This document shows, in pieces, positions 30,246 through 41,910 of a stretch of 64,000 nucleotides of DNA. The first letter of the stretch is position 1. Every line of letters begins with the position of its first letter. A program made the position numbers and the translations under genes. The notes below the pieces were generated by a model. The model was not told where the DNA came from. It worked only from the letters and a program-made list of their open reading frames with translations, and did not search any database. The stretch spans positions 121,466 through 185,465 of the forward strand of contig VSDK01011369.1 of NCBI GenBank assembly GCA_009767595.1, read 5' to 3'. This stretch comes from Symbiodinium kawagutii. Taxonomy: Eukaryota; Sar; Dinophyceae; Suessiales; Symbiodiniaceae.

Positions 30246-31796
30246 ATGTATTATAAATTCATCAGGCTTATGCTTCGATCGCTACCTGAACCTAAAGAAG
30301 CGGCCTGTTTCAGACCGCGGCATTGTGAAGCACAGGGAAAGATTCGTATGGGTCGATGATGGGTGCCCCAGTTGTTGGCAGTTTACCATGCTGGCAGCTT
30401 TTGGGGCCTGGTTGGGGTACCCTGTTGTGAAGGTTGCTAGTTTCTCGGCGATTGGGACCAACACAAATGAGTCCAGGACACTTCTGTGTGTCCATAAAAG
30501 CAGCTAAGCCATGTTTCAATGAAAGATTACTCTAGACTCATGCGTATTTCGGAAACAGTTCGCACAGAAAGGGCAATGGTTCAAAAGAAGGTGTGTGGAA
30601 TGTAATGCAAATTGCACTCTTCACGTGCTGAACCTGCAATGGTGCTGATGCAAGGAACTCGGGGTGCAGAAAGAGCAATGACAAGGAAAGCAGATGCGCG
30701 TTTGTTTTTCAATGGCAATATTCAAAGGACCTAGCTGCCACCATTCAAAGAACAGGCTGGGGCCCCAATGGAACATACATGATTGATTGGTATGTTGAAT
30801 AATTCAACCACGACTTATCCAATACCATTCACTGACCGGTATTGACCGACTAACCACGGCATGTTGAAAAAATCAACAGTGAAATTCAACTGGCAAAGAC
30901 TTTTGACTTAAGCTGTGGAACGTTGGTCTCCAAAAAGTCTCACGATGTCACGATGACCCGGCAGTGGCTTGAGGTGATTCATTGCAGGCATACATGGTTT
31001 GTTCGAGAATTCTACGAAGAAGTCGAGTATGCCAAAAAATGGGCATTGTTTGATACAAATAGGACCCTTTCACAGGTACTGGTAACTACAAGTAGGAGTT
31101 TTGTTTTGGAGGATGGTGGTCGTATTGGTTCATGAAAATAACTTACAAACCTTGCACTGCTTTTACAGAGATGGCATCACTGAGGAAAAATCAAGCAACC
31201 AAGCCCGCCGTCTGCAATAAAATGTTTTCAAAACCAAGGGATCATATATCAAACAGCGCATTGGAATTAAATAGAAAATGATTGAAGCACGGGTCAAAAC
31301 TCCAAACCAGCAACACAATTGATTGTTCACCCCAGCAATCCATGGTTCACCATGTCAAACCACGATCAAGCATCAACTGTTATTATCAATCATTGCCAAC
31401 CATCCCTAACCATTGTAAACATGAGTTAGTACTGTAACCATTAATTCAGAAGTATTCTCAACCATTCTTATCAATCATCACCAGCCACGCTGACCCCTTC
31501 TTACCCATTCTAAATGACCATTTTGAGTTGTCATCAACCATTATCAGCCGTCATCAAGCATGATCAACTCGTTCTTAATTTTGCAAAGACGATTTCTGAT
31601 TCATTATGAAACATTTTTTTACCACTGGAGATTTCTTAATCACTAGGAAGCACTCTTGATCAGTGGTCTAGTAAAGAATCAACTTCTTATTCCTTGGGCT
31701 GAGTTTGGTTTGCCACCTGATTTTAATCAGTGGTTCATGGTAATCATGGCACTTATCAACTAATTAGGGCTGCACTTATCCACCTCAGCCCTTCAC
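30246..31796. other. Spacer, no firm feature
   Basis: Short frames occur at 30310-30519 on both strands. AT-rich AACCATTA words appear from 31310 to 31560. Nothing is supported. Confidence 0.4.
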
Positions 31797-31918
31797 CCAG
31801 GGTGCCATGGCCTCAGTCTCCACGACTTCCCACGCTGTGCCACGCCGAGCTTCGACTTTCTCCTCGTGAAACCACGAGCCACGAATGGAGGACGCCGAGG
31901 TCTCATCGAAGATCACGC
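31797..31918 (-). CDS. Candidate exon, acidic, with CCCTGG|GTGAAG donor
   Basis: On the minus strand CCCGCGCCCAAG may be the acceptor; the frame then reads VIFDETSASSIRGSWFHEEK and AWEVVETEAMAPW up to GG|GTGAAG. The frame stays open upstream to about 32027. Around 70% of codons end in G or C. The mixture of acidic, aromatic and hydrophobic residues is much more protein-like than the Arg/His/Pro-rich plus-strand frames over the same island. No family is recognised. Confidence 0.43.
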
Positions 31919-32422
31919 CTTGGGCGCGGGATCCGGATCCGCCATCCACGGAGAAGCGAGGCCCGGTTCGAAGCGTTGGGAAACACCGGGGAGCGTTGAG
32001 GGGTCGGAACGGATTCAGGATGGGTCATGACGGTTGATGATGAGGAATACTGTAGTGGTTGGTTATAGCTTTATGATCGTATGATTCGTGGCATTCAATC
32101 ATATAGATGGGTTGGCAAAAGGGGAATATTAGGGTAAGGTGGATACGATGTTGATGATCATGATTCTTGATGGTTGATATTATAGCTATATGATTGATCA
32201 TTTGTCAGCCGTTATTGAGGACCATCCATTGGTGGATAATGATTCCTGAAGAGTGGTTCATCATGGATGGTGGCTTATCATGGCTGACAGGTGATTACGA
32301 ACCAGGCAAGTAACTATTCCATAAAACAGCCTCTGATTATCGGAACAACCATCCACAAATCTCTACGAACCAATTGCCCTAGAATAAAAATTCAATAATT
32401 CACCTACTAGTATTAAGTTAGA
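31919..32422. other. AT-rich spacer
   Basis: GATGGTTGAT / TGATGATCATGATTC words; no gene is seen. Confidence 0.4.
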
Positions 32423-32680
32423 TTGATGGATCCCACTTCATGGCTGATCCTGGAAGTGGGCCCTGTCAAAGGAGCCAGCATGCTGGACCAGGTCTTTGGG
32501 TTGGCAAGAAATTCATGGTGCTCCCACCACTGGTGTGGCCACTTGTGCACCTCGGGAGGTCCCCACGGCCCTGAGATTCTCCAAACAATGGTCCTGACGT
32601 CCGTCGCCAGAAATTGCGGCATCCAGGTTATATGCGTACAACTGAAATACCTGGGACATAGACCCGCCAATGATAACTGC
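32423..32680 (+). CDS. Candidate coding segment running into a MITE
   Basis: An 86-codon stretch (SWLILEVGPVKGASMLDQVF, GPEILQTMVLTSVARN) has about 60% G/C endings and runs without a stop into the left end of a family D element at 32681. The minus strand is also open over the same interval. If coding, the element truncates or extends the frame. No family is recognised. Confidence 0.28.
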
Positions 32681-32732
32681 CTGGTGGTTTCAAGCGCTAT
32701 GAAAAATATTGATCAATCAGCAACACCATTCA
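32681..32732. mobile_element. MITE family D left half
   Basis: CTGGTGGTTTCAAGCGCTATGAAAAATATTGATCAA matches the family left half. The expected right end is absent and CATTCATTAACCATTCA words follow. Confidence 0.65.
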
Positions 32733-34083
32733 TGAACCATTCATTAACCATTCACAAGCACCATTCATTAGCCATTCATTAACCATTCATTAGCCACTCT
32801 TAACCGCTATTGAGACATCATTTTATCAAGCTTTACCTTTTGTAGTCAGCTGCATGGCACATTAGGATTCGTGGGCTTCCGAGGTCCGGACTGTACTGGT
32901 AGTCAGCAGCAAAGTCCAGGTGGTAGTGCCTGGCGCCGAAGGAAGTGCTGATGCCTTGATGAGATCAATAACTTCAAACGAGATTTTCCGTTGAAACAAT
33001 TGATGGTTCATCTGGTTAGGGCACTACTGGTAGCTCCTGCACGACACCCGCTTTGAAAGGGCTACAAGCATACCCCTAGCTCCTTAGCTCCCTTCCAACA
33101 ATCACCCAGCTTCATGATTGAATGTATTGATTATCTGAAGCCATAACTAGAAATAAGAGGTAGATTCTCTGATGAGAATTGTTGAGAAGGCGAGTTGCTT
33201 TAAGGTGACTCACGATCATTCACCGTGAAGCGAGGTTATCCAACCGATCGAGAGTTGGCCAATGTGGTAAAGAGCATCATCTCTGTACTTGTGCACTTCT
33301 GGTTGAGAGGAATGTTCATTATCTATTTATGTCGCAGTCATTAGCGATAAAGTCGCAATTGTCCACAACATCAATAATCAGTGAGGCAGTGAAGCATCCC
33401 AAGAACAGTATAATCCCCAGCAAGAATCAATAAAGTGGTATGAGTCAATAAACCATTACTCTCTTTGGCAAGCCCAGCACGATAGTCCGGAAAAAAACGG
33501 GTCGTTTCTGCAACCAATCATCTTTAGATTTTGAAGGTACCAAAAAAAACACGATATCTATATCAATGTGACCAAACAATACAAAACATACATGTTTGAG
33601 TCCGAATCCAAAGCGCCACTTTTGGTCCAGGTCTATTTTCTATTTTGAGTTTCCTATGAGCAGTGCAATCATGTGCAACCCCACGGGTCGTGAACATGGC
33701 TTTGGGTGGTAATTGGTTTCACACCATGGGCTGAGAACAAACCCATCTTCTTGGCTTCCTGGAAAAAAACACAGGTTGCCTGACTCCTTTGTCTCCGCAT
33801 GTCCTGTGAAAGGAAGATCATGCTGATCCATCACGTTCATCACGGCTGCAGCGAAAATGAAATCTCAACCCTTTTTCCAATTCTCGTGTAATAGAGTTCA
33901 CTTCTACTTCATTGCTTTGACAATCCTGGCCGAAACAGCTAGGTAGCATCGTGGGATGCCATGTATCACATTGGCAAGTATTTAGTTTTACAACCAATTT
34001 ACTCACTCCCTCTTTATTTACCAGACTAAGTTACTGTTGTATCAACCCTAACGATATATATGTATATATATCACCAAATTACA
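32733..34083. other. Spacer, no firm feature
   Basis: CCATTCATTAACCATTCATTAGCC at 32735-32800, then mixed spacer. Minus frames at 33640-34006 lack support. Confidence 0.4.
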
Positions 34084-34312
34084 TCAGCAACAACAACAAG
34101 CGCCAACAACAACAACCGCAACGACACAAACAACAATAACCAATGACAACATGCAACCAGAGTTTTGAAAGACAAAACGCATATATCACCACCTTCACAA
34201 CCACTGTCACCACCACCAAGAACAACAAAAACAAAAGAACGACGACGACAGCACCAGCAGCAGCAGCAACAACAATAGCATCAACCACAGCAACAACCAG
34301 AACCACAAGCAT
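34084..34312. repeat. (CAA)n-type imperfect repeat
   Basis: CAACAACAACAAG, AACAACAACAAC, ACCACCAAGAACAACAAAAAC and CAGCAGCAGCAAC stretches occur in two blocks (34084-34138 and 34197-34312) separated by about 60 bp of unique sequence. Plus-strand C/A richness mirrors the G/T richness at 9.3 kb. Confidence 0.85.
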
Positions 34313-35511
34313 ACCGCAAAACTGTTCCTTTCCAATGGCCCTTTGAAGCTGTCTGCGGCTTTGACAAAGGACTTCCCGACTTTTCCCATGCATTGCCGCT
34401 TGGATCTCCCGACTCATCTCCCGACTGATCTCCCTTGTGGCCTTGCCTGACTTTCAACCGATAACAAAAGTCCATGTAGACCTGGAGCAGCTGGGAGATT
34501 CACCAGGTCAGCAGCTTCGAGTGCCCGTTCCGCCAAAAAAACGGCCAAGAACTAGGCAACAGGAACGTCAAAAGCACATAGGATACAAATATGTAAATAG
34601 ATATGTGTATGTAACGTGGTAATATGTTAATCATTGTGAATACTCGATTACATGAAATTAAGTATGAAATTATACACATGCCTGCATGTATCAGAGATGA
34701 AATCAATCTACCTGTTGTATTCCCAATTCATCATGATCACCACAGCAAAGACTTAAGGTCGGTGCCAGCAGTCACCCACAGGTATGGGGTTTTGGGGTCT
34801 TTCAAAGCCATGGTGAAGCCCCAAGAATCTGTGGCTTGCTGGCTATGATCCAAACTGGCCACTCACAATACAACGTTATGGACACGTCCAACACACCGCT
34901 GCGAACATGAGATCGTCCGTGGGACGAGCGATTTCCTGCAGAGGCCCCATATGCCAAAACCAACAGAGGGCTATTTGTTTACCTTCCCCCCCGAAACAAT
35001 GCCTATGTATACATAAATGAAAAATGAATAAATAAATAAACAAAAAAACAAGTCCATAAACAAATAAAAACACCAATAATTAAATGAATAAATACACACA
35101 AATAAATATACATATACAAATTATTACTATGTACATATGTATGCACATCAGTGGTGAGATCAATAATTGTTGGTTATTGCATGTTACTGCTAGCCAGTAC
35201 TACGCAGGAGAAAACCAGCAACACCAGTTGGATATCCATTCACCACTATATTCATCTATGATACAAGCATATCTTTGTTGAGATGTCAAGACCCATAAGT
35301 TGGTTTATCACTAGGGTACTAGTTATGGTAGGTATGTTTATATAGTTACACATGGCGTTTAAACCAAGTTATAACTACAGGGCCACACCTTGCAAACCTG
35401 TTGCATTTCATTCCGTGACATTTCCCACTGACAGGACAGCCAGCTCAAGCTTTTGCAGAATATTCGATTTTTGTGGCATGGAAACCATCAGGAACTTGGG
35501 GTGCACTATGT
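34313..35511. other. Spacer
   Basis: GATCTCCCGACTCATCTCCCGACTGATCTCCC (34403-34434) is a short three-unit repeat. AATAAATA/AAACAAATAAA runs span 35020-35110. No gene is supported. Confidence 0.4.
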
Positions 35512-35628
35512 GGCTATGGGTCAATATTAACCAACCAACAATGGGGGATAATGACCAACCAATAGTAGTGGGAAAACAGCCTGGTTAATGATAGGGGAAC
35601 CAGGGGTACAGGGTTTTGACCCCCTGCC
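35512..35628. mobile_element. MITE family C copy with ATGT target duplication
   Basis: GGCTATGGGTCAATATTAACC opens it and GGGGTACAGGGTTTTGACCCCCTGCC closes it. ATGT lies on both sides (35508-35511, 35629-35632). Orientation is opposite to 30134-30245. Confidence 0.88.
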
Positions 35629-35707
35629 ATGTATTGATATTGTCTAGCTCAAGGCTGGCCACGACCGCGATTTAACCGTCACTGACACTATTTAAGGCAT
35701 GCTTATA

Positions 35708-35810
35708 CTGGTTGGTGGTTTCAACCCCTATGAAAAATATAAGTCAACCAACCAATTGTTAATAATTGCATCTGGGAAAATAATCAAAATGTGAATCACA
35801 CCACCAACCA
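35708..35810. mobile_element. MITE family D copy
   Basis: CTGGTTGGTGGTTTCAACCCCTATGAAAAATATAAGTCAA opens it and CACACCACCAACCA closes it, with GGGAAAATAATCAAAATGT inside. This is close to the family consensus. Confidence 0.85.
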
Positions 35811-37163
35811 AATAGTTGTTTTACTACTATTGTTACTTACTATCCCCTAATAGCCATCATTAGCTGGTTATAACCCTTGGTTAACCCCCCTATTGTCATT
35901 CTGGTTCACCCTCGCCGTTACGAGTCACAATCTGCCATTCTGTCAGCTGCATCCTGGTGCTGCTCCAAAGGTTTCGGCTCGCCTTCTCCTCACCTGGGAG
36001 AGCCAGCAGTTTCCAGAAGCTTTGGGGAGTTTCTTTATGACGAGTTCTAACCATTTATATTGGCTAACAATAAGGGATCCCGACCACCAGTGTCCGGGGT
36101 GTTTGGGTGATGACATGTTGTATGAGTCATCGTCCGCGCGTTAGCAATAGGGGATAATAACCAAGAAGAATAGAGGCTATACCAACTGTATGATGATTTC
36201 TGAAGCCAGTTAAAACACAGGCCATAGGGGACCCTAGAGTTATGGATAGTTTACTAGAAATCATTCAACACAGATGTCCTGGGAATACCCCAAAGTGACT
36301 TGAGAACCCTTCTGATGCTGAGCAACAGCAATGTTCTGATGGTTACCGGTCACTTATGGGTTGTTGTTGAAATCTACAGAATTATTGGTACCAATGAGGT
36401 GCTTGTTCTAGTTCGGGGCATCCCTTATAATCGCTTGATAATCATAAACCATCCAGTATGGGGTACCCATATAGATCATGTAGAAACGCCCATGGTTTAC
36501 CCCTGGTGTCTCACGGTTCCATCAGCATGAGAATCTACCAATGAGAGTATCACGGCGATCGACGGATGACTCTGCACTAGGCGAGGCAAGCGCTCAAAAA
36601 ATACTTCCCACGGCGACCCTGCGATGTGCACCAAACGGTTTCGCTGAAAGGGGTGTTTCTCTAAAAATTGCAATGGGTTACTGGCTTAGATCCCTTAGCA
36701 GTGATTAACTAAGAGGGGTGTTCACCACAACCCAGGCAGGGAGTGGCCGCCAAATGAGCCATAAAAAATGAAATTGTCCTATCCCACTATGCCACTTGGC
36801 TATCAGGTATTCCCAGAACCTTCGAACCGTGTGATTAACTATAGCGATCGCTCATCCAATGAATCTGGAGATGTATGGATCCCAACAAACCCGTCGATCC
36901 ACAACAAGCGCGACATTATTGGTGATATTATTGATAGCTACTGATGTCAACCGGCTCTTGTATCAATCATTTCTTGGAGCGTTCAAACTAATCAATATAC
37001 ATCAGCTAAGGAACTGTAATAGTTGAAATACCAACCTTTGATAGCAACACCCTTGCTAACTGGTAAAGTGACTATCAACCCTAAGCTTGAAACATTGCAT
37101 ATCTGTTACAAATAATTTTCAACCGTTTAGAGTAAGCATGGCTAACGGCAAACTGCCATCAGC
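35811..37163. other. Spacer with weak exon candidates
   Basis: The plus frame at 35893-36144 (HPGAAPKVSARLLLTWES after TCTGTCAG) is a weak candidate. The remainder shows no feature. Confidence 0.3.
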
Positions 37164-37415
37164 TTGTCATCTAAGCAATTAAATCTTTACAACCTAGCGA
37201 GGAGTATGGATGAAATTACCTCCAAATCATGGCTGGTTGAGGAGTCACCGAAACCCAACCAACACGCTGGGCATATTTGTGGTGTGGAGCGAATTCAAAG
37301 CGTTCAAAATTTCAAATCGCCGATGAACCGCTTATCAAGTGCTTGTTGCAGTGTTGCATTGGGGGTTGGCTTTGCGTTTTGGGCAGTTGTCACTTATGAT
37401 CACCAACTTGGTTGA
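37164..37415 (+). CDS. Candidate coding segment of 83 codons
   Basis: An open frame (LYNLARSMDEITSKSWLVEE ... CCSVALGVGFAFWAVVTYDH) ends in TGA at 37413-37415. The C-terminal 18 residues are hydrophobic enough for a membrane segment. There is no ATG at its 5' end, so it would be an exon. Codon bias is weak and no family is recognised. Confidence 0.28.
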   Translation: MSSKQLNLYNLARSMDEITSKSWLVEESPKPNQHAGHICGVERIQSVQNFKSPMNRLSSACCSVALGVGFAFWAVVTYDHQLG

Positions 37416-37419
37416 AACC

Positions 37420-37844
37420 CGGTTTCTAAGCATAGCTCAGCCACCTGGTAGCACATGTAAGTATTATTGTCCATGACTAGCCACTCTCCGGCATTTCCCA
37501 TTAATTCTTGGCGATGAATTCATTAACAAGCTGATTAAGCATCATGTTCTCCTATGATTCTCAACCATTCATTTACAATTATAATAGATTAACCCTATCA
37601 TTCTCCATGGACTTCCCACCTCGCCCTTATCGTAAGACACTCACAGTCATGGCCATGGCTGCACTGCCATGGCGCTTATGGTCGGTCCGAAAGCTGCCAG
37701 GACTTGTCGCGATTGCACCACTCGACGAAGCGACCGCAGCTCCTTCTTTGCGCAGCCACGTGGCGTGGAGATAGGTCCCAGGTGTATTGATCTCGCTCTA
37801 TATATAGAATATATCATTACTAGGGAAAACAAAAAATAGTTACA
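37420..37844. other. Spacer with conflicting frames
   Basis: The island at 37615-37780 is open on the plus strand (37544-37774) and in two minus frames, one passing GACT|GTGAGTGTC. Coding is plausible but the strand is undecidable. Confidence 0.3.
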
Positions 37845-38009
37845 GTGGTTGGTGGTTGTACTATAGTCAGTTAATAATTTCGATTAGCTATATTAACCTC
37901 TTAATTAGAACTGTTTCATTTAACAATTACTAGGTTTGCAGGAGAACGGTTGGTGGTTTCTCAATCAGTCCGATTGGGAAAAGACTAAATGTTTAAAACC
38001 ACCAATCAG
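37845..38009. mobile_element. MITE family D copy with internal A-like left end
   Basis: GTGGTTGGTGGTTGTAC opens it and TGTTTAAAACCACCAATCAG closes it. A second start inside (37947, CGGTTGGTGGTTTCTCAATCAG) has the TTTCTCA continuation typical of family A joined to a D right end. Confidence 0.6.
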
Positions 38010-38613
38010 TATGTGTAATGAATGGTGCGCATGCATTTATGTACGAAATCAAGCTCTTGACCAATAGCATTTGAATGAGAATGGTCCTGTTTAAAAAATG
38101 CTAATCATATCAATATTGGTGATAAGCCATGTATTTGTGCTTGGCATCGGCGGTAGGAAGGCCATTGGCAGCGGCGTCAAGACTGGTGGTAGAAACTTGA
38201 ACTGGTATAAATCATAACAAATCATGGACCCACGAAAAGCAACGGTATTAACCATTGTCAACCACTAATCGTGATCAAACATTACTAACTAGTATTGAAT
38301 ATCACCTACGATTACAAATCATTCTCAGCACTGACTGAAATTGCCAGGCAGTGCACAGGCAAACTTCAAATTCCTAGATGCATCTGGGTGGTAGTTCAGC
38401 GTCATCTTGCTTGCCAAACTCCGGATGCCGGTGAGATATTTCTATTCCAATTGCTTGGCTGGCAAACCATCAGTGTGGACGCGTAACCAAAGTTCAAACT
38501 GTGGTTGAAAAAAAACATGAAAAGTTATTGGAAAACTGTTGGACATACAGTATGTTTCATGAACAATGACTTGATAAACAGGATCATGCCAAAATGACTG
38601 AACGAAAAATATC
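38010..38613. other. Spacer, no feature seen
   Basis: No supported feature. Confidence 0.4.
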
Positions 38614-38964
38614 TCAACCAACGGGCCTTTCCAGCAGTTCTCCCATAAGCAAGTGTCCAGTAACCAGCCTTTCAGGTTTTAACCGCTTTTTTCTCAGAGC
38701 TGACGTACGACAGTTCCGCCTGGTGATCGTCTGAGAATGGGTAGTCAAAGTCACAACTAGGCAACCGCGAACATCAGAATTCGATCTGCTCTGGCTGAAA
38801 GAAACATTGCCTTCATCGGGGCCGTTCTTTTCTTTGGTGGAACAGCCCTCCACGTCAGGAAACCGTATGACTTTTTCCATAAGGCACCTCTCAGGCTGCT
38901 GAACTTTGGGATGTTTGAGCACCACCGGTGACCTATGTTGGATCGGAAAAAGGCGATTGGCCAC
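38614..38964 (-). CDS. Candidate 116-codon minus-strand frame
   Basis: Residues include LKHPKVQQPERCLMEKVIRF and KEKNGPDEGNVSFSQSRSNS. It is one of the longer complex minus frames. A second minus frame (38757-38996) overlaps. Splice borders and codon bias are not decisive. No family is recognised. Confidence 0.28.
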   Translation of the reverse strand: MANRLFPIQHRSPVVLKHPKVQQPERCLMEKVIRFPDVEGCSTKEKNGPDEGNVSFSQSRSNSDVRGCLVVTLTTHSQTITRRNCRTSALRKKRLKPERLVTGHLLMGELLERPVG

Positions 38965-39469
38965 GTTTCATCGGCTTGTCCAGCTTGTCCTCCCAAGTTA
39001 TGTCACTTGTGTCAAAGTGATATGGAATAAGATATAGTACGACTAAATAAAGCTAATGTTTCTCTTATAAAGAATTTGGGGGGCTCTGCTCGGGTCCATC
39101 CTCGGAAAGTTGCTGCTTGCAGAAGTACATGCATACGCACAGATGGTGTTGGCTAATATATTTACCTCGCTTATGGTCGAACTCCACGAAGCAGTACAGA
39201 GTGAACTTCACCATATCCATTCGAGCTATGTACAGAAACATCCATCGGCGACCGCACACTTCGTTGACCAATCAAGGATCCGATCATTATGAACCATTAT
39301 CATGAATATTCCTGGAAACTGGTTGTTGATGCTTCCCTCCGAACCCATCCCTCCGAACCCATCAATAACTACGAACTTCGGCTTAATATTATGATTGTTG
39401 GTGCGGGTTTAGAAGTACCGCTGTTCAAGTTCGCATGAGATCATAAGCCCTCTTAGTGGTCAACGATGA
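38965..39469. other. Spacer
   Basis: A CCCTCCGAACCCAT tandem pair lies at 39334-39361. Short overlapping frames at 39065-39305 are not supported. Confidence 0.4.
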
Positions 39470-39529
39470 TTGTTTTTGGTGCGATGCAACTTCCTTGTCA
39501 TCCCTCAGAAAGATTCGATGATCACCAAA

Positions 39530-39758
39530 GGTCAGCTGATTTCATCCAACATGAGCAAGCCAATCATCAGAGGGTCGGAAAATGGAGAATGGCAAAACTG
39601 CCACTGGCCACCAAGTCTATGGCCAACCATCTCTGAAAAGGCAACCATTGCGGCTGGCGTGTCCGTGTCCTTCAGTGTGGGCACTGCGGAGCTCAAGATG
39701 ACCAAGCTCAATGGGGTCTCTACTTCCTGGAGCAAACAAGGGCGAAATATACTGCTTG
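39530..39758 (+). CDS. Candidate coding segment ending in a MITE, strand uncertain
   Basis: The plus frame (part of 39470-39787) includes SSNMSKPIIRGSENGEWQNC and FSVGTAELKMTKLNG, with strong G/C endings in the second half. The minus frame (39532-39768) is open too (TLKDTDTPAAMVAFSEM) and follows CTCCAG. The plus frame runs into a family D left end near 39759. Function is unknown. Confidence 0.3.
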
Positions 39759-39785
39759 GTGGTTTCAACCCTATAACCAGTGGTT
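39759..39785. mobile_element. MITE family D left-end fragment
   Basis: GGTGGTTTCAACCCTATAACC stands alone, 57 bp before a complete D copy. Confidence 0.55.
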
Positions 39786-39841
39786 AGTAGTGGTGAATAA
39801 TGGTTAATATGATGATTCTAATGGCTAATGGTGATCATTCA

Positions 39842-39936
39842 CTGGTTGGTGGCTTCAACCCCTATGAACAATTCAGTCATCCAACCACGCATTTGTAAAT
39901 CATGGGGAGAATAACCATGTCTAAAACCACCAGCCA
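39842..39936. mobile_element. MITE family D copy
   Basis: CTGGTTGGTGGCTTCAACCCCTATGAAC opens it and GTCTAAAACCACCAGCCA closes it. Confidence 0.8.
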
Positions 39937-40245
39937 CATCAACCTTGCACACATTGCACGGGCATGCGTAGGCTGTCATCTACCAACGACCATGACAACA
40001 ACAGCGACAGAAAGCTGGCGGCAGCTGCCTCCATCATGGCATTCAGCAAAGACCTGATTTGCCGTCGCTGCCACGCAACGTGGCGGTGACAAGCACATGA
40101 GTTGCTACCAACGCCCAGGCTGTAACCAAGCTATTGGAATATGGATACTGCCGACATGAAGAGACCAACAAAATCAAAAATGGAAACTCTCGTGGGTGTA
40201 CCGGCACCCAAAAAAGACACTGATATGAGCAGCTCGAAGACAATG

Positions 40246-40369
40246 ATATGTAATAACAACAATAACAATGAAAATAACAATAACACTAGTCAAAATCATA
40301 ATGATAATGACAATGATAATGATAATGACACTGATGCTGATGATAATGATAGTGATGACAGGAATAACT
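40246..40369. repeat. AATAAC / GATAATGA imperfect microsatellite
   Basis: AACAACAATAACAATGAAAATAAC passes into GATAATGATAATGACAATG units. Confidence 0.9.
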
Positions 40370-41094
40370 AATAGTAGGAATGATTGGCACATGAATCAAT
40401 CTTTAACAAAAATCCGCTCCAGGTCCGTCCCAGTCCAATCACAACCGTTAGTTGCTTCAGGCTTCGGAATAAAGCACATCAATTCACGCAAAACGAATCC
40501 ATTACCTGCGAAATTCACTTCTGGCGACCTCAAGATGAGCGAATCAACAACTGATTCCCGAGGGTGTTTGCAGCCATAGCTGTGACCAAAGAAATCCCCC
40601 TGCCAGGAGTTTACAATCAAAATCACCAGCGAACTTGTTGTCGAATTTTGTCGAAAAAACGATGCCCACCGCTCACCAAACAGTTGTTGGATATTGTTGG
40701 TGCGCGATTCAACGGGCAATTCTCCATACAGCTCTAATCGGCTCACCATGGCTGACCTACTTCAGATATCTTCCTAAGGACTCAAGGACCCAAACCAAAC
40801 CTAGGCAGCGATCTGGCTGGTGTTCCAAGCCCCCAAAGACCTAGTGAGCCCCTGAGCAGCCGATCATTTTGGCGACCCTGAGCACGTTTATAAACCCTAT
40901 GATTGTGCCATCCAATTTACTTATTGAAAGATCCATATCAACAACCCCTCATCTTTGATCGTAAATCATCTGCTATGACAGCTATGGGTGATAATATGAT
41001 CTCATCTTTCATGGAAAATCATCAGCCATGGGTAAAGGGTAAACTCAATTTAACTTACCCATGCAAATTGATGAAGTAGATCACCAGCTATTTG
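40370..41094. other. Spacer with weak frames
   Basis: The minus frame 40396-40749 (117 codons) and short plus frames overlap without codon or splice evidence. Confidence 0.3.
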
Positions 41095-41194
41095 GTTATT
41101 TCTCAAAATCTCAACCCCAAAAACAGTTTGTTTGATTACTATAAATTGTGAACATTGGATGCTTTGGGGGTACCCCTTTGGCTTCAGAAACACC
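41095..41194. mobile_element. MITE family A copy
   Basis: GGTTATTTCTCAAAATCTCAACCCC opens it and GGGGGTACCCCTTTGGCTTCAGAAACACC closes it. Confidence 0.7.
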
Positions 41195-41435
41195 AACTAT
41201 TCATGGATCCATGATTCCCATTAACCAGCAGCCACAGCGACCCTGGGGACCCTTCGCGTCTTTTCATTGGGGTGAAACTCTGCTTTCATTGGTCGCTGGT
41301 GTGCTGCGGTGACCAAGCCGCCACAAGCCACGACACGCGGGGCTTCGTTTCGGGGTGCCCCAATGGGGTGGGGAGCAGGGTGCTGCTACCCATGAGCTCC
41401 AGCATAACTCAACGTACAACTAGTGGTTATCAGCA
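41195..41435. other. GC-rich spacer
   Basis: Coding may be possible around 41240-41400 but no frame stands out. Confidence 0.3.
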
Positions 41436-41464
41436 GTGAGCTACCTTTAGAGCAGGTAGCTCAC
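41436..41464. repeat. Perfect hairpin, 10-bp stem and 9-nt loop
   Basis: GTGAGCTACC pairs with GGTAGCTCAC around TTTAGAGCA. The right arm runs into a direct repeat, CTCACCATTGCACTT, present twice (41460 and 41479). Confidence 0.85.
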
Positions 41465-41731
41465 CATTGCACTTATAACTCACCATTGCACTTTCACATG
41501 TAGTCGTTCAGACTTGCACAGCAGTACGCGAAGTCATTATTTAGGACAGTGTCTAGCTCGTACATCGGGTGATTTGATTGAAGGTATTGCGGGGTCACTC
41601 TTCCCGTGCTCGTGAAAAACATCCCGTGGTTCGTGACGTTGATCTTGGTCGATAGTCAAGGTAAGTTCCGAATCCATGCCTTGAAACTCCTGAAGTTCAT
41701 AAAGTGAGAGGGTTATTTCATATATATTATA

Positions 41732-41813
41732 GGGATTTCTCAAAATAGGAACCCCTGAAATCATCCAATCAATCAATTGTAGTAATAGACGGTCCATTTT
41801 TGGGGTTCCCACC
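41732..41813. mobile_element. MITE family A copy, right end truncated
   Basis: GGGATTTCTCAAAATAGGAACCCC opens it and CCATTTTTGGGGTTCCCACC ends it, without the usual TTTTGAGAAACC. Confidence 0.65.
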
Positions 41814-41828
41814 GCACTTGTGGTCTGG

Positions 41829-41910
41829 TATGTAGTGGTATGTAGTGGTACGTAGTGGTATGCAGTGGTATGTAGTGGTATGTAGTGGTGTGTAGTGGTA
41901 TGTAGTGGTA
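41829..41910. repeat. TATGTAGTGG x8 tandem repeat
   Basis: Eight 10-bp units are in register with single-base variants (CGTAGTGG, TGCAGTGG, GTGTAGTGG). Confidence 0.97.

Noticed and set aside
33951..34417. Overlapping ORFs at the CAA repeat (Thr/Gln-rich plus, Val/Leu-rich minus)
   Set aside because: Low-complexity repeat translation.
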